A DNA stretch of 64,000 nt from Solirubrobacterales bacterium (GTDB taxonomy: Bacteria > Actinomycetota > Thermoleophilia > Solirubrobacterales > 70-9). Both the position numbers and the translations under genes were made by a program. The notes beneath the pieces were generated by a model that was not told where the DNA came from, made no database searches, and saw only the letters and a program-made list of their open reading frames with translations. Positions 24,769 through 32,758 of this stretch are shown one piece after another; the stretch's first letter is position 1, and each line of letters opens with the position of its first letter. Location of the stretch: NCBI GenBank assembly GCA_023958085.1, contig JAMLGI010000008.1:61009-125008 (forward strand), given 5' to 3'.

Positions 24769-24832
24769 GGTGCCGAACGAGCGGCCCGGTTGATCGACCG
24801 GAGTCCCGTCCCAGGATCCTGCCGTCAAACCG

Positions 24833-25150
24833 ATGACGAACAAGAGCACAGCCATATCGCGTCTGCTGGCAGTTGCCGCCCTCGGAGCGGCGGCCGTTGC
24901 CGTGATCGTGGTGATCGGATCCGCCTCCGGCGGGGGCAGCGACGAGCCCGGCACCGGCCAGAAGGGCACTCCGGCAAAAACGCAAAAGAAGAAGGCCCGG
25001 ACCAAGGCCCGCAAGTACAAGGTCAAGGAGGGCGACAGCCTGAGCGCGATCGCCGAACGGACCGGCATTCCGATTGAGCAGCTCGAGCAGCTCAATCCCG
25101 ACCTCGATCCACAGGCCCTGACCGTCGGTCAGAAACTGAAGCTGCGTTGA
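24833..25150 (+). CDS. Membrane-anchored LysM protein
   Basis: A 105-residue protein. A short basic N-terminus and a hydrophobic helix (LLAVAALGAAAVAVIVVIGS) are followed by a Gly/Lys-rich spacer and one LysM domain (YKVKEGDSLSAIAERTGIP ... LNPDLDPQALTVGQKLKL, about 62-105) that binds peptidoglycan N-acetylglucosamine. It would sit outside the membrane against the cell wall. The stop overlaps the start of the carboxypeptidase gene by four bases (TTGA), which links the two in cell-wall metabolism. Confidence 0.88.
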   Translation: MTNKSTAISRLLAVAALGAAAVAVIVVIGSASGGGSDEPGTGQKGTPAKTQKKKARTKARKYKVKEGDSLSAIAERTGIPIEQLEQLNPDLDPQALTVGQKLKLR

Positions 25151-26412
25151 CCCGGCTGTTCACGCGGTGCGGTGCCAGGCTGTCGGTCGTCCTGACTGTC
25201 CTGGCGGCAGGACTTTCGATCCAGATGGTTTCGGCCCCGGCCGCCCTCCCGGCGGCTCCCGAAGGCCCCCGGATCGAGGCCAAGAGCTGGGTGCTGGTCG
25301 ACTCGCGTTTCGGCGATGAACTCGCCTCGCACCGACCCCACGCCCGGCTGCCGATGGCCAGCACCACCAAACTGATGACCGCCTGGATTGCGCTCCACCG
25401 GCTCCCCCTGAACCGCCGGGTGCGTGCCGTCAGATACCACGGTGATCCGACCGAGTCGCTGATGGGCCTGAAGGCGGGCGAACGGGTCTCGGTCCGGGAT
25501 CTGCTCTACGGCTTGATCCTGATGAGCGGCAACGATGCCGCCCAGACCCTGGCTGTGGCCACCTCCGGCTCGGTCCGCGGTTTCGTCGAGGAGATGAACC
25601 GGACCGCCGCGAGGATGGGCCTCGACGACAGTCACTACGAGAACCCGATCGGCCTTGACGCGCCGGACCACTACACATCCGCCTCCGACCTCGCGGTCCT
25701 CGCACGCAAACTGATGGCGATGCCGCGCTTCCGCCGGATCGCCCAGGCGCACGAGGCCCGGCTCGGAAGCCTCTCTCCACCGCGCACGATCGAGACCACC
25801 AACTCCTTTCTCACCGATTACTCCTGGGCCCGGGGCATCAAGACCGGACACACGCTGAAGTCCGGATTCAGTCTGGTCTCGGCGGGACGCAAGCGGGCCA
25901 CCGAACTGATCGGTGCGGCGATCGGCGCTCCCACGATCACCGAACGCAACACGGGTTCGGCCCGCTTGCTGGAGTATGGCTTCGGCCTCTACCGCAAACA
26001 GTTGCCGATCCGCTCCGGAAGCCCCGTCGTCCGGGTCCCGGTGCGCTACGCCGGAGACGAAACAGTTCCACTGGTCGCTCGCCGCACAGTGAGGCTTGGC
26101 GTACGCGCCGACCAGGATCTGGAAGTTCGGGTGACCGCACCGGAACGAGTCGAGGGGCCGATCTCCCGGGGCACACGACTCGGCCTCGCCAGGGTTACCC
26201 TGGACGGCAGCCGGGTCGCCTCGATCCCGCTGCTGGCCGGACGGCGGGTCGAAGCGCCGACCTGGCTCGACCGGCTCAAAGCCGGGCCGGCCCTGCCGCT
26301 CGCCATGCTCGCGATCGGCGTCTGCGTAATACTGGCCGTGATCGCATTCGTCCGGAGGAGACGGGCGACCAGGACGAGGCACAGGCTACGGAGGGCAGTA
26401 AGGAAACGCTGA
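25147..26412 (+). CDS. D-alanyl-D-alanine carboxypeptidase (PBP5/DacC type)
   Basis: A 421-residue S11-family serine peptidase that trims the terminal D-Ala of peptidoglycan stem peptides. An N-terminal signal sequence is followed by the three catalytic motifs: Ser72-x-x-Lys75 (ASTTK), Ser127-Gly-Asn129 (LMSGND) and Lys232-Thr-Gly (KTGH). A beta-rich C-terminal domain and a final membrane helix (LPLAMLAIGVCVILAVIAF) with an arginine-rich cytoplasmic tail anchor it. The TTG start overlaps the LysM gene; its stop overlaps the kinase start by one base. Confidence 0.93.
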   Translation: MTRLFTRCGARLSVVLTVLAAGLSIQMVSAPAALPAAPEGPRIEAKSWVLVDSRFGDELASHRPHARLPMASTTKLMTAWIALHRLPLNRRVRAVRYHGDPTESLMGLKAGERVSVRDLLYGLILMSGNDAAQTLAVATSGSVRGFVEEMNRTAARMGLDDSHYENPIGLDAPDHYTSASDLAVLARKLMAMPRFRRIAQAHEARLGSLSPPRTIETTNSFLTDYSWARGIKTGHTLKSGFSLVSAGRKRATELIGAAIGAPTITERNTGSARLLEYGFGLYRKQLPIRSGSPVVRVPVRYAGDETVPLVARRTVRLGVRADQDLEVRVTAPERVEGPISRGTRLGLARVTLDGSRVASIPLLAGRRVEAPTWLDRLKAGPALPLAMLAIGVCVILAVIAFVRRRRATRTRHRLRRAVRKR

Positions 26413-27368
26413 TGATCATCTCGGTGACACTCAACGTGGCAATCGACCGCACGATCGCCGTTCCGAACTTTCAGCTCGGGCGCCGACACCGCTCGGTCGA
26501 GACGCGGACGGTTCCCGGCGGGAAGGGGATCAACGTGGCCAGGGCCCTGCGCCTGCTCGGCCGTCCCGTGGTCGCCAGTGGCCTGGTCGGTGGCGGAAAC
26601 GGCGACCGGGTGGTCAAGCAACTCTCCGAGGAGTCGTTGCTCACCGACTTCATCCGGATCTCCGAAGAGACCCGGTTCAACCTGGCCTTGATCGATCCCA
26701 CCTCCGGAGTTCAGACCGAGGTGAACGAACGGGGTCCGGTGGTCACCTCGGAGGAGCTGGAGCGGTTCGTCGAACGGATCGAGTACCTCGCCCGGGGCGC
26801 GTCGCTCTGCGTCCTCGCCGGCTCCCTGCCCCAGGGGATAGAGGTTGACTTCTACGCCCGTCTCGTCGCCACCATGAAGGATCTCGGGATCCCGGTTCTG
26901 CTGGACACCGAGGGGGCACCGATGCTCGCCGGGATGCGGGCCGGACCGGACATCGTGACCCCGAACAAGCTCGAAGCCGAGGAACTGGTCGGGCGGGAGT
27001 TCGAGGTGGGTGACGAGATCGTGGGGGTGCTGGAGGAGCTGATCGAGCTGGGTCCGGCCTCGGCCGCGATCACCCTGCCGGCCGGTTGCGTGGCGATCAT
27101 CCGGGAGGGATCCCGGCGGCGCCTGCTCGAGGTGACGATCGACACCCTGGACCCGGTCTCCACGGTCGGGTCCGGAGATGCCTTTCTGGCCGGCTATGCG
27201 GCTGCGCTCTACGACCGGCGACCGCCCGAGGAACGGCTCAGGTACGCCGTCGCCTGCGGTGCCGAGTCGACGCAGCACCTCGGTGCCGGACGGCTTGACC
27301 GGGCTCGCGCCGAGAGTCTGCTGGACTCGGTCAAGGTGCGGCAGATCGAGGCGCCCGCCGGGGTTTGA
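26412..27368 (+). CDS. fruK: PfkB-family sugar kinase, 1-phosphofructokinase-like
   Basis: A 318-residue kinase of the PfkB family, hexose phosphate branch. The N-terminal ISVTLNVAIDRT resembles the TLNPAID motif of 1-phosphofructokinases. TVPGGKGINVARALRLLG is the first PfkB signature, and DPVSTVGSGDAFLAGYAAAL the second, with the catalytic Asp in GSGDAF. It phosphorylates fructose-1-phosphate, tagatose-6-phosphate or fructose-6-phosphate; the exact sugar is uncertain. The neighbours (cell wall, then purine synthesis) do not define a fructose operon and no PTS gene is adjacent. Confidence 0.85.
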   Translation: MIISVTLNVAIDRTIAVPNFQLGRRHRSVETRTVPGGKGINVARALRLLGRPVVASGLVGGGNGDRVVKQLSEESLLTDFIRISEETRFNLALIDPTSGVQTEVNERGPVVTSEELERFVERIEYLARGASLCVLAGSLPQGIEVDFYARLVATMKDLGIPVLLDTEGAPMLAGMRAGPDIVTPNKLEAEELVGREFEVGDEIVGVLEELIELGPASAAITLPAGCVAIIREGSRRRLLEVTIDTLDPVSTVGSGDAFLAGYAAALYDRRPPEERLRYAVACGAESTQHLGAGRLDRARAESLLDSVKVRQIEAPAGV

Positions 27369-27457
27369 GCCGGGCTCCGGGCCGGACGCGGGCCAGTTAG
27401 AATCATCCGATGGGGACCGTAAAGTGCCCGTTCCACCCGCAGCCCAGGAGGACCTAA

Positions 27458-28663
27458 TTGGAAATTGAGATCGGCCGAGGCAAGAAGGGCCGACGCGCAT
27501 ACGGTTTTGATGACGTAGCGATCGTTCCCTCTCGCCGCACCCGCGATCCGGATGACATCGACATCAGCTGGACGCTGGGCCCCTATCGGTTCGATCTGCC
27601 CCTGGTGGCATCGGCCATGGACGGTGTGGTCAGCCCGGAGACTGCCGTCCTGGTCCACAAGCTGGGTGGTCTCGGGGTACTCAACCTGGAAGGGATCTGG
27701 ACCCGGTTCGAGGATGCCGAGGATCAGCTCGAAATGATCTCGAAGGCGCCGAAGGAAGAAGCCACGGCCCTGATGCAGAAGGTCTACGAGACCCCGGTGA
27801 AGTCGGAGCTGGTGGCCCGGCGGATCGCCGAGATCAAGGACGCCGGCGCCGTGGTCTGCGGATCGTTCACTCCCCAGACCGTCCAGCAGTACTACGAGGT
27901 GGCGGTCGAGGCGGGTCTGGACATCCTGGTGATCCAGGGAACGGTGATCTCGGCCGAGCACGTCTCGACCACGGTCGAACCGCTCAATCTGAAGGAGTTC
28001 ATTGGCGAGGTTCCGGTCCCGACCGTGGTCGGCGGCTGTGCCTCCTACTCGACCGGCCTCCACCTGATGCGGACCGGAGCGGTCGGAGTGCTGGTCGGAG
28101 TTGGTCCCGGCGCCGCCTGCACCACCCGCGGTGTGCTCGGCATCGGTGTACCCCAGGCCACCGCGATCGCGGATGTCGCCGCCGCCCGCTCCCAGCACAT
28201 GCTGGAGACCGGCGAGTACGTGAACGTGATCGGCGACGGCGGGATGCGCACCGGCGGCGACATCTCGAAAGCGATCGCCTGCGGGGCCGACGCCGTGATG
28301 ATCGGATCACCGCTTGCCCGGGCCAAGGAAGCCCCCGGACGGGGCTACCACTGGGGCATGGCCACCTTCCACTCCTCGCTGCCGCGGGGTACCCGGGTTT
28401 CCACCGTCCAGAACGGAACGATGGAGGAGATCCTGCTCGGCCCCGCCCACGAGAACGACGGGACCTTCAACCTGATGGGCGCTCTTCGCACCTCGATGGC
28501 CACCACCGGCTACGAAGACATCCGCTCCTTCCAGCGGGCCGAAGTGATGGTTGCGCCGGCGCTGATGAGCGAAGGCAAGAAGCTCCAGAACGAACAGGCG
28601 GTCGGTATGGGTTCGACCGGCCGGGCCGCGGTTTCGGCCGGCGTCAAGGTAGCCGACGATTAG
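27458..28663 (+). CDS. guaB3: IMP dehydrogenase-family protein GuaB3
   Basis: A 401-residue TIM-barrel protein of the GuaB3 subgroup found in actinobacteria. It lacks CBS domains, as expected for the group. Motifs are RAYGFDDVAIVPSRRTRDP, LPLVASAMDGVVSPE, VGVGPGAACTTRGVLGIGVPQ with the catalytic Cys, VIGDGGMRTGGDISKAIACGA, and the C-terminal STGRAAVSAGVKVADD. The TTG start has AGGAGG six bases upstream. It lies six bases before guaA, consistent with a role in GMP synthesis or recycling, although the reaction of this subgroup is less certain than that of true GuaB. Confidence 0.9.
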   Translation: MEIEIGRGKKGRRAYGFDDVAIVPSRRTRDPDDIDISWTLGPYRFDLPLVASAMDGVVSPETAVLVHKLGGLGVLNLEGIWTRFEDAEDQLEMISKAPKEEATALMQKVYETPVKSELVARRIAEIKDAGAVVCGSFTPQTVQQYYEVAVEAGLDILVIQGTVISAEHVSTTVEPLNLKEFIGEVPVPTVVGGCASYSTGLHLMRTGAVGVLVGVGPGAACTTRGVLGIGVPQATAIADVAAARSQHMLETGEYVNVIGDGGMRTGGDISKAIACGADAVMIGSPLARAKEAPGRGYHWGMATFHSSLPRGTRVSTVQNGTMEEILLGPAHENDGTFNLMGALRTSMATTGYEDIRSFQRAEVMVAPALMSEGKKLQNEQAVGMGSTGRAAVSAGVKVADD

Positions 28664-28669
28664 CCGCTG

Positions 28670-30217
28670 ATGGCGACCGCTTCCGCCGAGGAAGTGCTGG
28701 TCCTCGATTTCGGGGGCCAGTACTCCCAGCTAATCGCCCGCCGCATCCGTGAATGCGGGGTCTTCGCCGAGCTGATGCCGGCGAGCACGCCGCTGGGGAA
28801 GATCCTCGGACGCAGCCCGAAAGCGATCGTGCTTTCCGGAGGTCCCGCATCGGTCCACGATCCGGGTGCCCCCGAGTTCCCGGAGCAGCTGGCCGACCTC
28901 GAGGTCCCGTTGCTCGGCATCTGTTACGGCATGCAGGCGATGGCCAAGTTCCTCGGCGGCAAGGTCGAAGCGGCCGAGTCCGGTGAGTTCGGTCGAACCG
29001 AGCTGACCGTGACCGGAGATGGCGGCGTGCTGCTGGGCGGACTCCCCTCCGACCAGACCTGCTGGATGAGTCATCGGGACACCGTGTATGAAGCTCCGGC
29101 AGGGTTCAAGCCGACCGCGTCGACCCCCGGTTCGCCGGTAGCAGCACTGGAGTCGGAAGAGCGGGGGATGTACGGGATCCAGTTCCACCCCGAGGTGGTC
29201 CACACCCCGTTCGGGACCGAGGTGCTCAATCGCTTCCTGCGGGAGATCGCCGGATGCGAACGGACCTGGAGCGCCGCCTCGATCGTGACCGAGCAGGTGG
29301 CGGCGATCCGGGAGCAGATCGGAACGGGCAGGGCGATCTGTGGACTCTCCGGCGGGGTTGACTCCTCGGTTGCTGCGAAACTCGTACACGAAGCGATCGG
29401 TGATCGTCTCACCTGCGTCTTCGTTGATCACGGTCTGATGCGGATGGACGAAGCGACCCAGGTGGTGGAGGACTTCCAGCACTTCGGTATTCATCTGGTT
29501 CACGTTGACGCCGAGGAGCGGTTCCTGGCTCGGCTGGCCGGGGTCACCGATCCGGAAACGAAACGCAAGATCATCGGCGAGGAGTTCATCCGGGTCTTCG
29601 AGGAGGAGGCGGCCAAGATCGAGGGCGCCGACTTCCTCGTCCAGGGGACGCTCTACTCGGACGTGATCGAGTCCGGTGGCTCCGACGGTGCCGCCACGAT
29701 CAAGTCCCATCACAACGTCGGCGGTCTGCCGGAGGACCTCGAGTTCGACCTGGTGGAGCCGCTGCGGATGCTGTTCAAGGATGAGGTGAGGGCGGTAGGC
29801 ACCGAGCTCGGTCTGCCCGACCGTCTGGTCTGGCGTCAGCCCTTCCCCGGCCCGGGGCTCGGCATCCGGATCGTTGGCGGTGAGGTCAACCGGGAACGGC
29901 TGGACATCCTCCGGGCGGCCGACCAGATCCTCCACGAGGAGGTCGGCGGAGCGAACCTTTACCGCGAGCTCTGGCAGTTCTTCTGCGTGCTGCCGGTGAT
30001 CCGCTCGGTCGGAGTCCAGGGCGACGGCCGCACTTACGCCTACCCGGTGATCATCCGGGCGGTCACCTCGACCGACGCGATGACCGCCGACTGGGCCCGG
30101 ATCCCCTATGAAGTTCTCGAAAAGGTCTCGAACCGGATCATCAACGAGGTCAACGGCGTCAACCGGGTGGCCTACGACATCACCTCCAAGCCGCCAGGCA
30201 CCATCGAATGGGAGTAG
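28670..30217 (+). CDS. guaA: GMP synthase (glutamine-hydrolysing)
   Basis: A 515-residue enzyme converting XMP, ATP and glutamine to GMP. The N-terminal class I amidotransferase contains the catalytic Cys in LLGICYGMQ and the His/Glu pair in FHPEVVHTP. The ATP pyrophosphatase domain has the P-loop [10 protein letters not shown]. The C-terminal dimerisation domain ends [18 protein letters not shown], the invariant terminus. Domain order and length are standard. It is the last gene of the plus-strand run and is followed by a repeat-rich, gene-poor stretch. Confidence 0.97.
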   Translation: MATASAEEVLVLDFGGQYSQLIARRIRECGVFAELMPASTPLGKILGRSPKAIVLSGGPASVHDPGAPEFPEQLADLEVPLLGICYGMQAMAKFLGGKVEAAESGEFGRTELTVTGDGGVLLGGLPSDQTCWMSHRDTVYEAPAGFKPTASTPGSPVAALESEERGMYGIQFHPEVVHTPFGTEVLNRFLREIAGCERTWSAASIVTEQVAAIREQIGTGRAICGLSGGVDSSVAAKLVHEAIGDRLTCVFVDHGLMRMDEATQVVEDFQHFGIHLVHVDAEERFLARLAGVTDPETKRKIIGEEFIRVFEEEAAKIEGADFLVQGTLYSDVIESGGSDGAATIKSHHNVGGLPEDLEFDLVEPLRMLFKDEVRAVGTELGLPDRLVWRQPFPGPGLGIRIVGGEVNRERLDILRAADQILHEEVGGANLYRELWQFFCVLPVIRSVGVQGDGRTYAYPVIIRAVTSTDAMTADWARIPYEVLEKVSNRIINEVNGVNRVAYDITSKPPGTIEWE

Positions 30218-30238
30218 GCGGGTACTGCCCCGGAACCG

Positions 30239-30342
30239 CCAGAGCGGCGTCTGCGGCGTCACCGGAAGGAAACGACCAGCTCAGGTACGTGGGTACGATC
30301 GCGGGCCGTTTCCTCCCGGTTCCTTGCATCCATCCGCTCTGG
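30239..30342. repeat. Palindromic element B with GTAC-N4-GTAC centre
   Basis: Between guaA and the fur-type gene (30218-30684) there is no intact gene. CCAGAGCGG (30239-30247) pairs with CCGCTCTGG (30334-30342). CCGGAAGGAAACG (30262-30274) pairs with CGTTTCCTCCCGG (30307-30319, one mismatch). GTAC-GTGG-GTAC (30285-30296) is the exact centre of both. The architecture and central motif match element A at 3275-3420. The outer 23 bases of the left arm agree with A at 16 of 23 positions, including GCGGCGTCA, at nearly the same distance from the centre. This suggests one repeat family. Confidence 0.7.
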
Positions 30343-30403
30343 ACGGCCCCGGTGCAGCACCCGCGTGGTCAACCGGTAGCGTTGAGGCAGGTCCCCGGAG
30401 CCA

Positions 30404-30427
30404 CCAGAGCGGCGTCTGCGGCGTCAC
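30404..30427 (+). repeat. Direct repeat copy of element B left arm
   Basis: The 24 bases CCAGAGCGGCGTCTGCGGCG plus TCAC are an exact repeat of 30239-30262, 165 bases downstream. The copy lacks the rest of the palindrome: no GTAC centre follows. It may be a truncated second insertion or the outer boundary of a duplication. Confidence 0.8.
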
Positions 30428-30491
30428 TGAGCGATCGATAGCAGGGTTTTCGCACCATGCGACTGGCAGGTCTCCCCTAGATGGCGGTCAG

Positions 30492-30626
30492 GGCGCGATC
30501 ATTTCGAGTGTCAATCTGACCGAGGCGATGGAACGGGGTTGCCAACCGGAGGAACTGACTGCCGAACTGGAGCGGCGGAGGACTGCCGAACTGGATATCG
30601 GAGCCCGGGTCGGGCTGATCCGCTGA
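30492..30626 (+). pseudogene. Remnant of a PIN-domain (VapC-like) toxin gene
   Basis: A reading frame of 44 codons ends at 30626 and reads GAIISSVNLTEAMERG, EELTAELERRR and ELDIGARVGLIR. These match, in order, the central acidic helix (ISAVNLAEV type), the following helix and the FDxxxAxxAGxLR segment of PIN-domain ribonucleases. The N-terminal Asp motif and the distal acidic residues are missing and no start codon or antitoxin is present. It looks like a decayed internal fragment just downstream of the repeats. Similarity is by eye and the piece is short. Confidence 0.4.
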
Positions 30627-30684
30627 GGTCCAATGTCCATGCGGCTCAGCGTCGGCCGTGGGTGCCGGCCGCTGGCCACCCGAT

Positions 30685-31116
30685 TCACCGGGGAAGGCAG
30701 TCTTTGCAGAGGCCGTGGAGGGTTACTTCGTGGGTTTCGACCCTGAAGCCGGAATGGTCGATCTCGTGGATCGCGCTCTCGAGGGTTTCGTCTTCGAACG
30801 GCACGACCCGGCCGCAGGAGTCGCAGACGAGATGATGATGGTGATGGCCGGCGGGATCGCGCTTCTCGTAACCGAGGGCGGAGCCGCCCAAGTCCACCCG
30901 CTGGATCAGGCCCAGTTTTTCGAGCTGCTCGATCGCCCGGTACACGGTGGCCCGGCCGATCCCGTCCAGTTCCGCGTCGATCTCCAGGGCGGTCACCGCA
31001 CAGTCGCGGGCGGCCAGGGACTGGATCACCCGGCGTCGTGGCTCGCTGCGCTGCAGGCCGGCCTCGGCCAGTCGGTTGTCGACATGCTCGGTCCAGTCCG
31101 GGCGGGAGGAGGTCAC
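30685..31116 (-). CDS. zur: Fur-family metal regulator, probably Zur
   Basis: A 143-residue Fur-superfamily repressor. A winged helix (about 10-80, RRRVIQSLAARDCAVTALEID ... IGRATVYRAIEQLEKLGLIQRV) is followed by a metal-binding and dimerisation domain. That domain has a five-His run (HHHHHLVCDSC), Cys98-x-x-Cys101 and Cys137-x-x-Cys140 for structural zinc. It is the last gene of the metal importer operon, overlapping the permease gene by four bases. It probably represses that operon when zinc (or another metal) is plentiful, by binding the inverted repeat at 34523. The metal is inferred from the context. Confidence 0.85.
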   Translation of the reverse strand: MTSSRPDWTEHVDNRLAEAGLQRSEPRRRVIQSLAARDCAVTALEIDAELDGIGRATVYRAIEQLEKLGLIQRVDLGGSALGYEKRDPAGHHHHHLVCDSCGRVVPFEDETLESAIHEIDHSGFRVETHEVTLHGLCKDCLPR

Positions 31117-31988
31117 GGTCCGGCTCCTTCGGTGAGAGCTGTCGGTTCCGACTCCATCGGTCCACGGGGAGATCGAGACCGGCGGAGCGCTGACGCTGCG
31201 GCGGCGATCAGATAGAGCCCGACCAGGCAGGCGACAACTGCCGCCCCGGCGGCGATCCGGGCGTAGAACGAGAGGTAGATCCCAAACACCCCGGCGAGGA
31301 CGGCGACCGTCACACTGAGCCCGATCATCGGAGCCATGCGGTCGGTGAGCAGCCGGGCGGTGGCGGCCGGTCCGACCAGGATCGCGGCGACAAGCAGGTT
31401 GCCGAGTCCCCGCACGCCGACCAGCACCGCCACGGCGACCAGGGCCAGGAGCAACCCCTGGACCGCGGCCGGGGAGAGACCGAGGCTGCGTCCGAAAGCA
31501 CCGTCGAAGCCGATCGCGGAAAGCCGGTCGTGGGACCGCCAGAGCCCGACCAGAACGACCGATGAAAGAACGGCCGTGACCGCCAGGTCCCGGTTGCTTA
31601 CCGCCAGTGGATCACCGAAGAGCAGCGACTGGATTCCGGGCGGACTCTCCGGGGAGAGTGCCATCAGCACCCCGAGCCCGAACAGCGTGGTGACCGCCAC
31701 CGCGATCGCCACGTCGGCCGACTCACCGCCGATTCGGCCGATCAGCACGATCAGCAGTGCTGCCAGCAGGATCCCGACAGCCCCGCCGAGCAGCAACGGC
31801 AGTCCGAGCAGGGTCGCCCCGACCAGCCCCGGAAACATGCCGTGGGCGAGCGATTCGGCGCTGTAGGCAACCCGGTAGAGCACGATCCAGCACCCGATTG
31901 CGCCACCGACCGTCCCGAGCAGGACGATCCCGGCCAGAGACCGGAGGACGAACCCGTGGGTCAACGGATCGATCAGCCACTCAATCAC
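31113..31988 (-). CDS. znuB: Metal ABC transporter permease (ZnuB/MntB family)
   Basis: A 291-residue integral membrane protein of the ABC-3 family for zinc or manganese import. About seven to eight helices are seen, with the family segments AYSAESLAHGMFPGLVGATLLG, GIQSLLFGDPLAVSN and GNLLVAAILVGPAATARLLTDRM. A polar C-terminal tail of about 20 residues follows the last helix. It overlaps the ATPase gene upstream and the regulator gene downstream by four bases each. The fused permease at 32755 probably forms a heterodimer with it. Confidence 0.92.
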   Translation of the reverse strand: MIEWLIDPLTHGFVLRSLAGIVLLGTVGGAIGCWIVLYRVAYSAESLAHGMFPGLVGATLLGLPLLLGGAVGILLAALLIVLIGRIGGESADVAIAVAVTTLFGLGVLMALSPESPPGIQSLLFGDPLAVSNRDLAVTAVLSSVVLVGLWRSHDRLSAIGFDGAFGRSLGLSPAAVQGLLLALVAVAVLVGVRGLGNLLVAAILVGPAATARLLTDRMAPMIGLSVTVAVLAGVFGIYLSFYARIAAGAAVVACLVGLYLIAAAASALRRSRSPRGPMESEPTALTEGAGP

Positions 31989-32758
31989 GACAGGTCCCGT
32001 CCCCCGCCGGGCTGCCGACCGGGATGGTGGTGCGCCGGCAGCACCCCCAGCTTCGGCTGCCCGGGAAGCTTCAGGATGTGACCGTAGGTGGCTTCCAGCA
32101 CCGGGCGACTGAGGGTCGCTGACGGCTCACCGAACGCGATCTGACCGTGGTTCAGGCAGAGCACCAGGTCCCACCTTTCGGCCTGCTCGACCTCGTGGGT
32201 GGCGATCATCACCGTACGTCCGGTACCGGCCAGCCGGTCGATCAGCTCTTCCAGGCGAGCCTCGCCGGCGCTGTCGAGACCGTTGAAGGGCTCGTCCATC
32301 AGCAGCAGTCCGGCTCCGGTGGTCAGTGCCCTTGCAATCAGCACCCGCTGTCGCTGGCCACCGGAGAGATCGCCGAAGGTGATTTCGGCCCGGTCACCGA
32401 GGCCGACCTGCCCCAGGGCTTCGAGCGCCCTGGTTCGTTCGCCGCGACCCGGCCGCTTCCACCAGGGCAGGCCGGCCAGGGATCCCATGCTCGCCACGTC
32501 GAGCGCCGAAACCGGGAAGTCGAGCCGGGAACGGTCGGTCTGGGCCACCGTAGCCGTCGCCGAGTTCACCTCGAGCGTGCCCGAGAGGGGGGTGATCTCT
32601 CCGGCGATTGCCCGGAACAGGGTGGTCTTGCCGCCCCCGTTCGGCCCGAGAATCCCCACCCTCGACCCGGCCGGGATCTGGAACTCGAGCCCGCCGAGCA
32701 CGGTCCTGCCTTCGTAGCCGAGGTTGAGGTGGGCGGCCTTGATCACGGGATCACTCAC
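31985..32758 (-). CDS. znuC: Metal ABC transporter ATP-binding protein (ZnuC family)
   Basis: A 257-residue ATPase: Walker A GPNGGGKTTLF, signature LSGGQRQRVLIARAL, Walker B LLLMDEPFNGLD and switch His in MIATHEVEQAE. A C-terminal tail with several histidines (LPAHHHPGRQPGGG) may bind metal. It energises the two permease domains encoded on each side. Overlaps of four bases with both neighbours show tight coupling in a single operon. Confidence 0.93.
   Translation of the reverse strand: MSDPVIKAAHLNLGYEGRTVLGGLEFQIPAGSRVGILGPNGGGKTTLFRAIAGEITPLSGTLEVNSATATVAQTDRSRLDFPVSALDVASMGSLAGLPWWKRPGRGERTRALEALGQVGLGDRAEITFGDLSGGQRQRVLIARALTTGAGLLLMDEPFNGLDSAGEARLEELIDRLAGTGRTVMIATHEVEQAERWDLVLCLNHGQIAFGEPSATLSRPVLEATYGHILKLPGQPKLGVLPAHHHPGRQPGGGRDLS

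Noticed and set aside
30239..30427. CRISPR-like direct repeats
   Set aside because: Only two copies separated by 141 bases, with no array, leader or cas gene; the repeat is part of a palindromic element.
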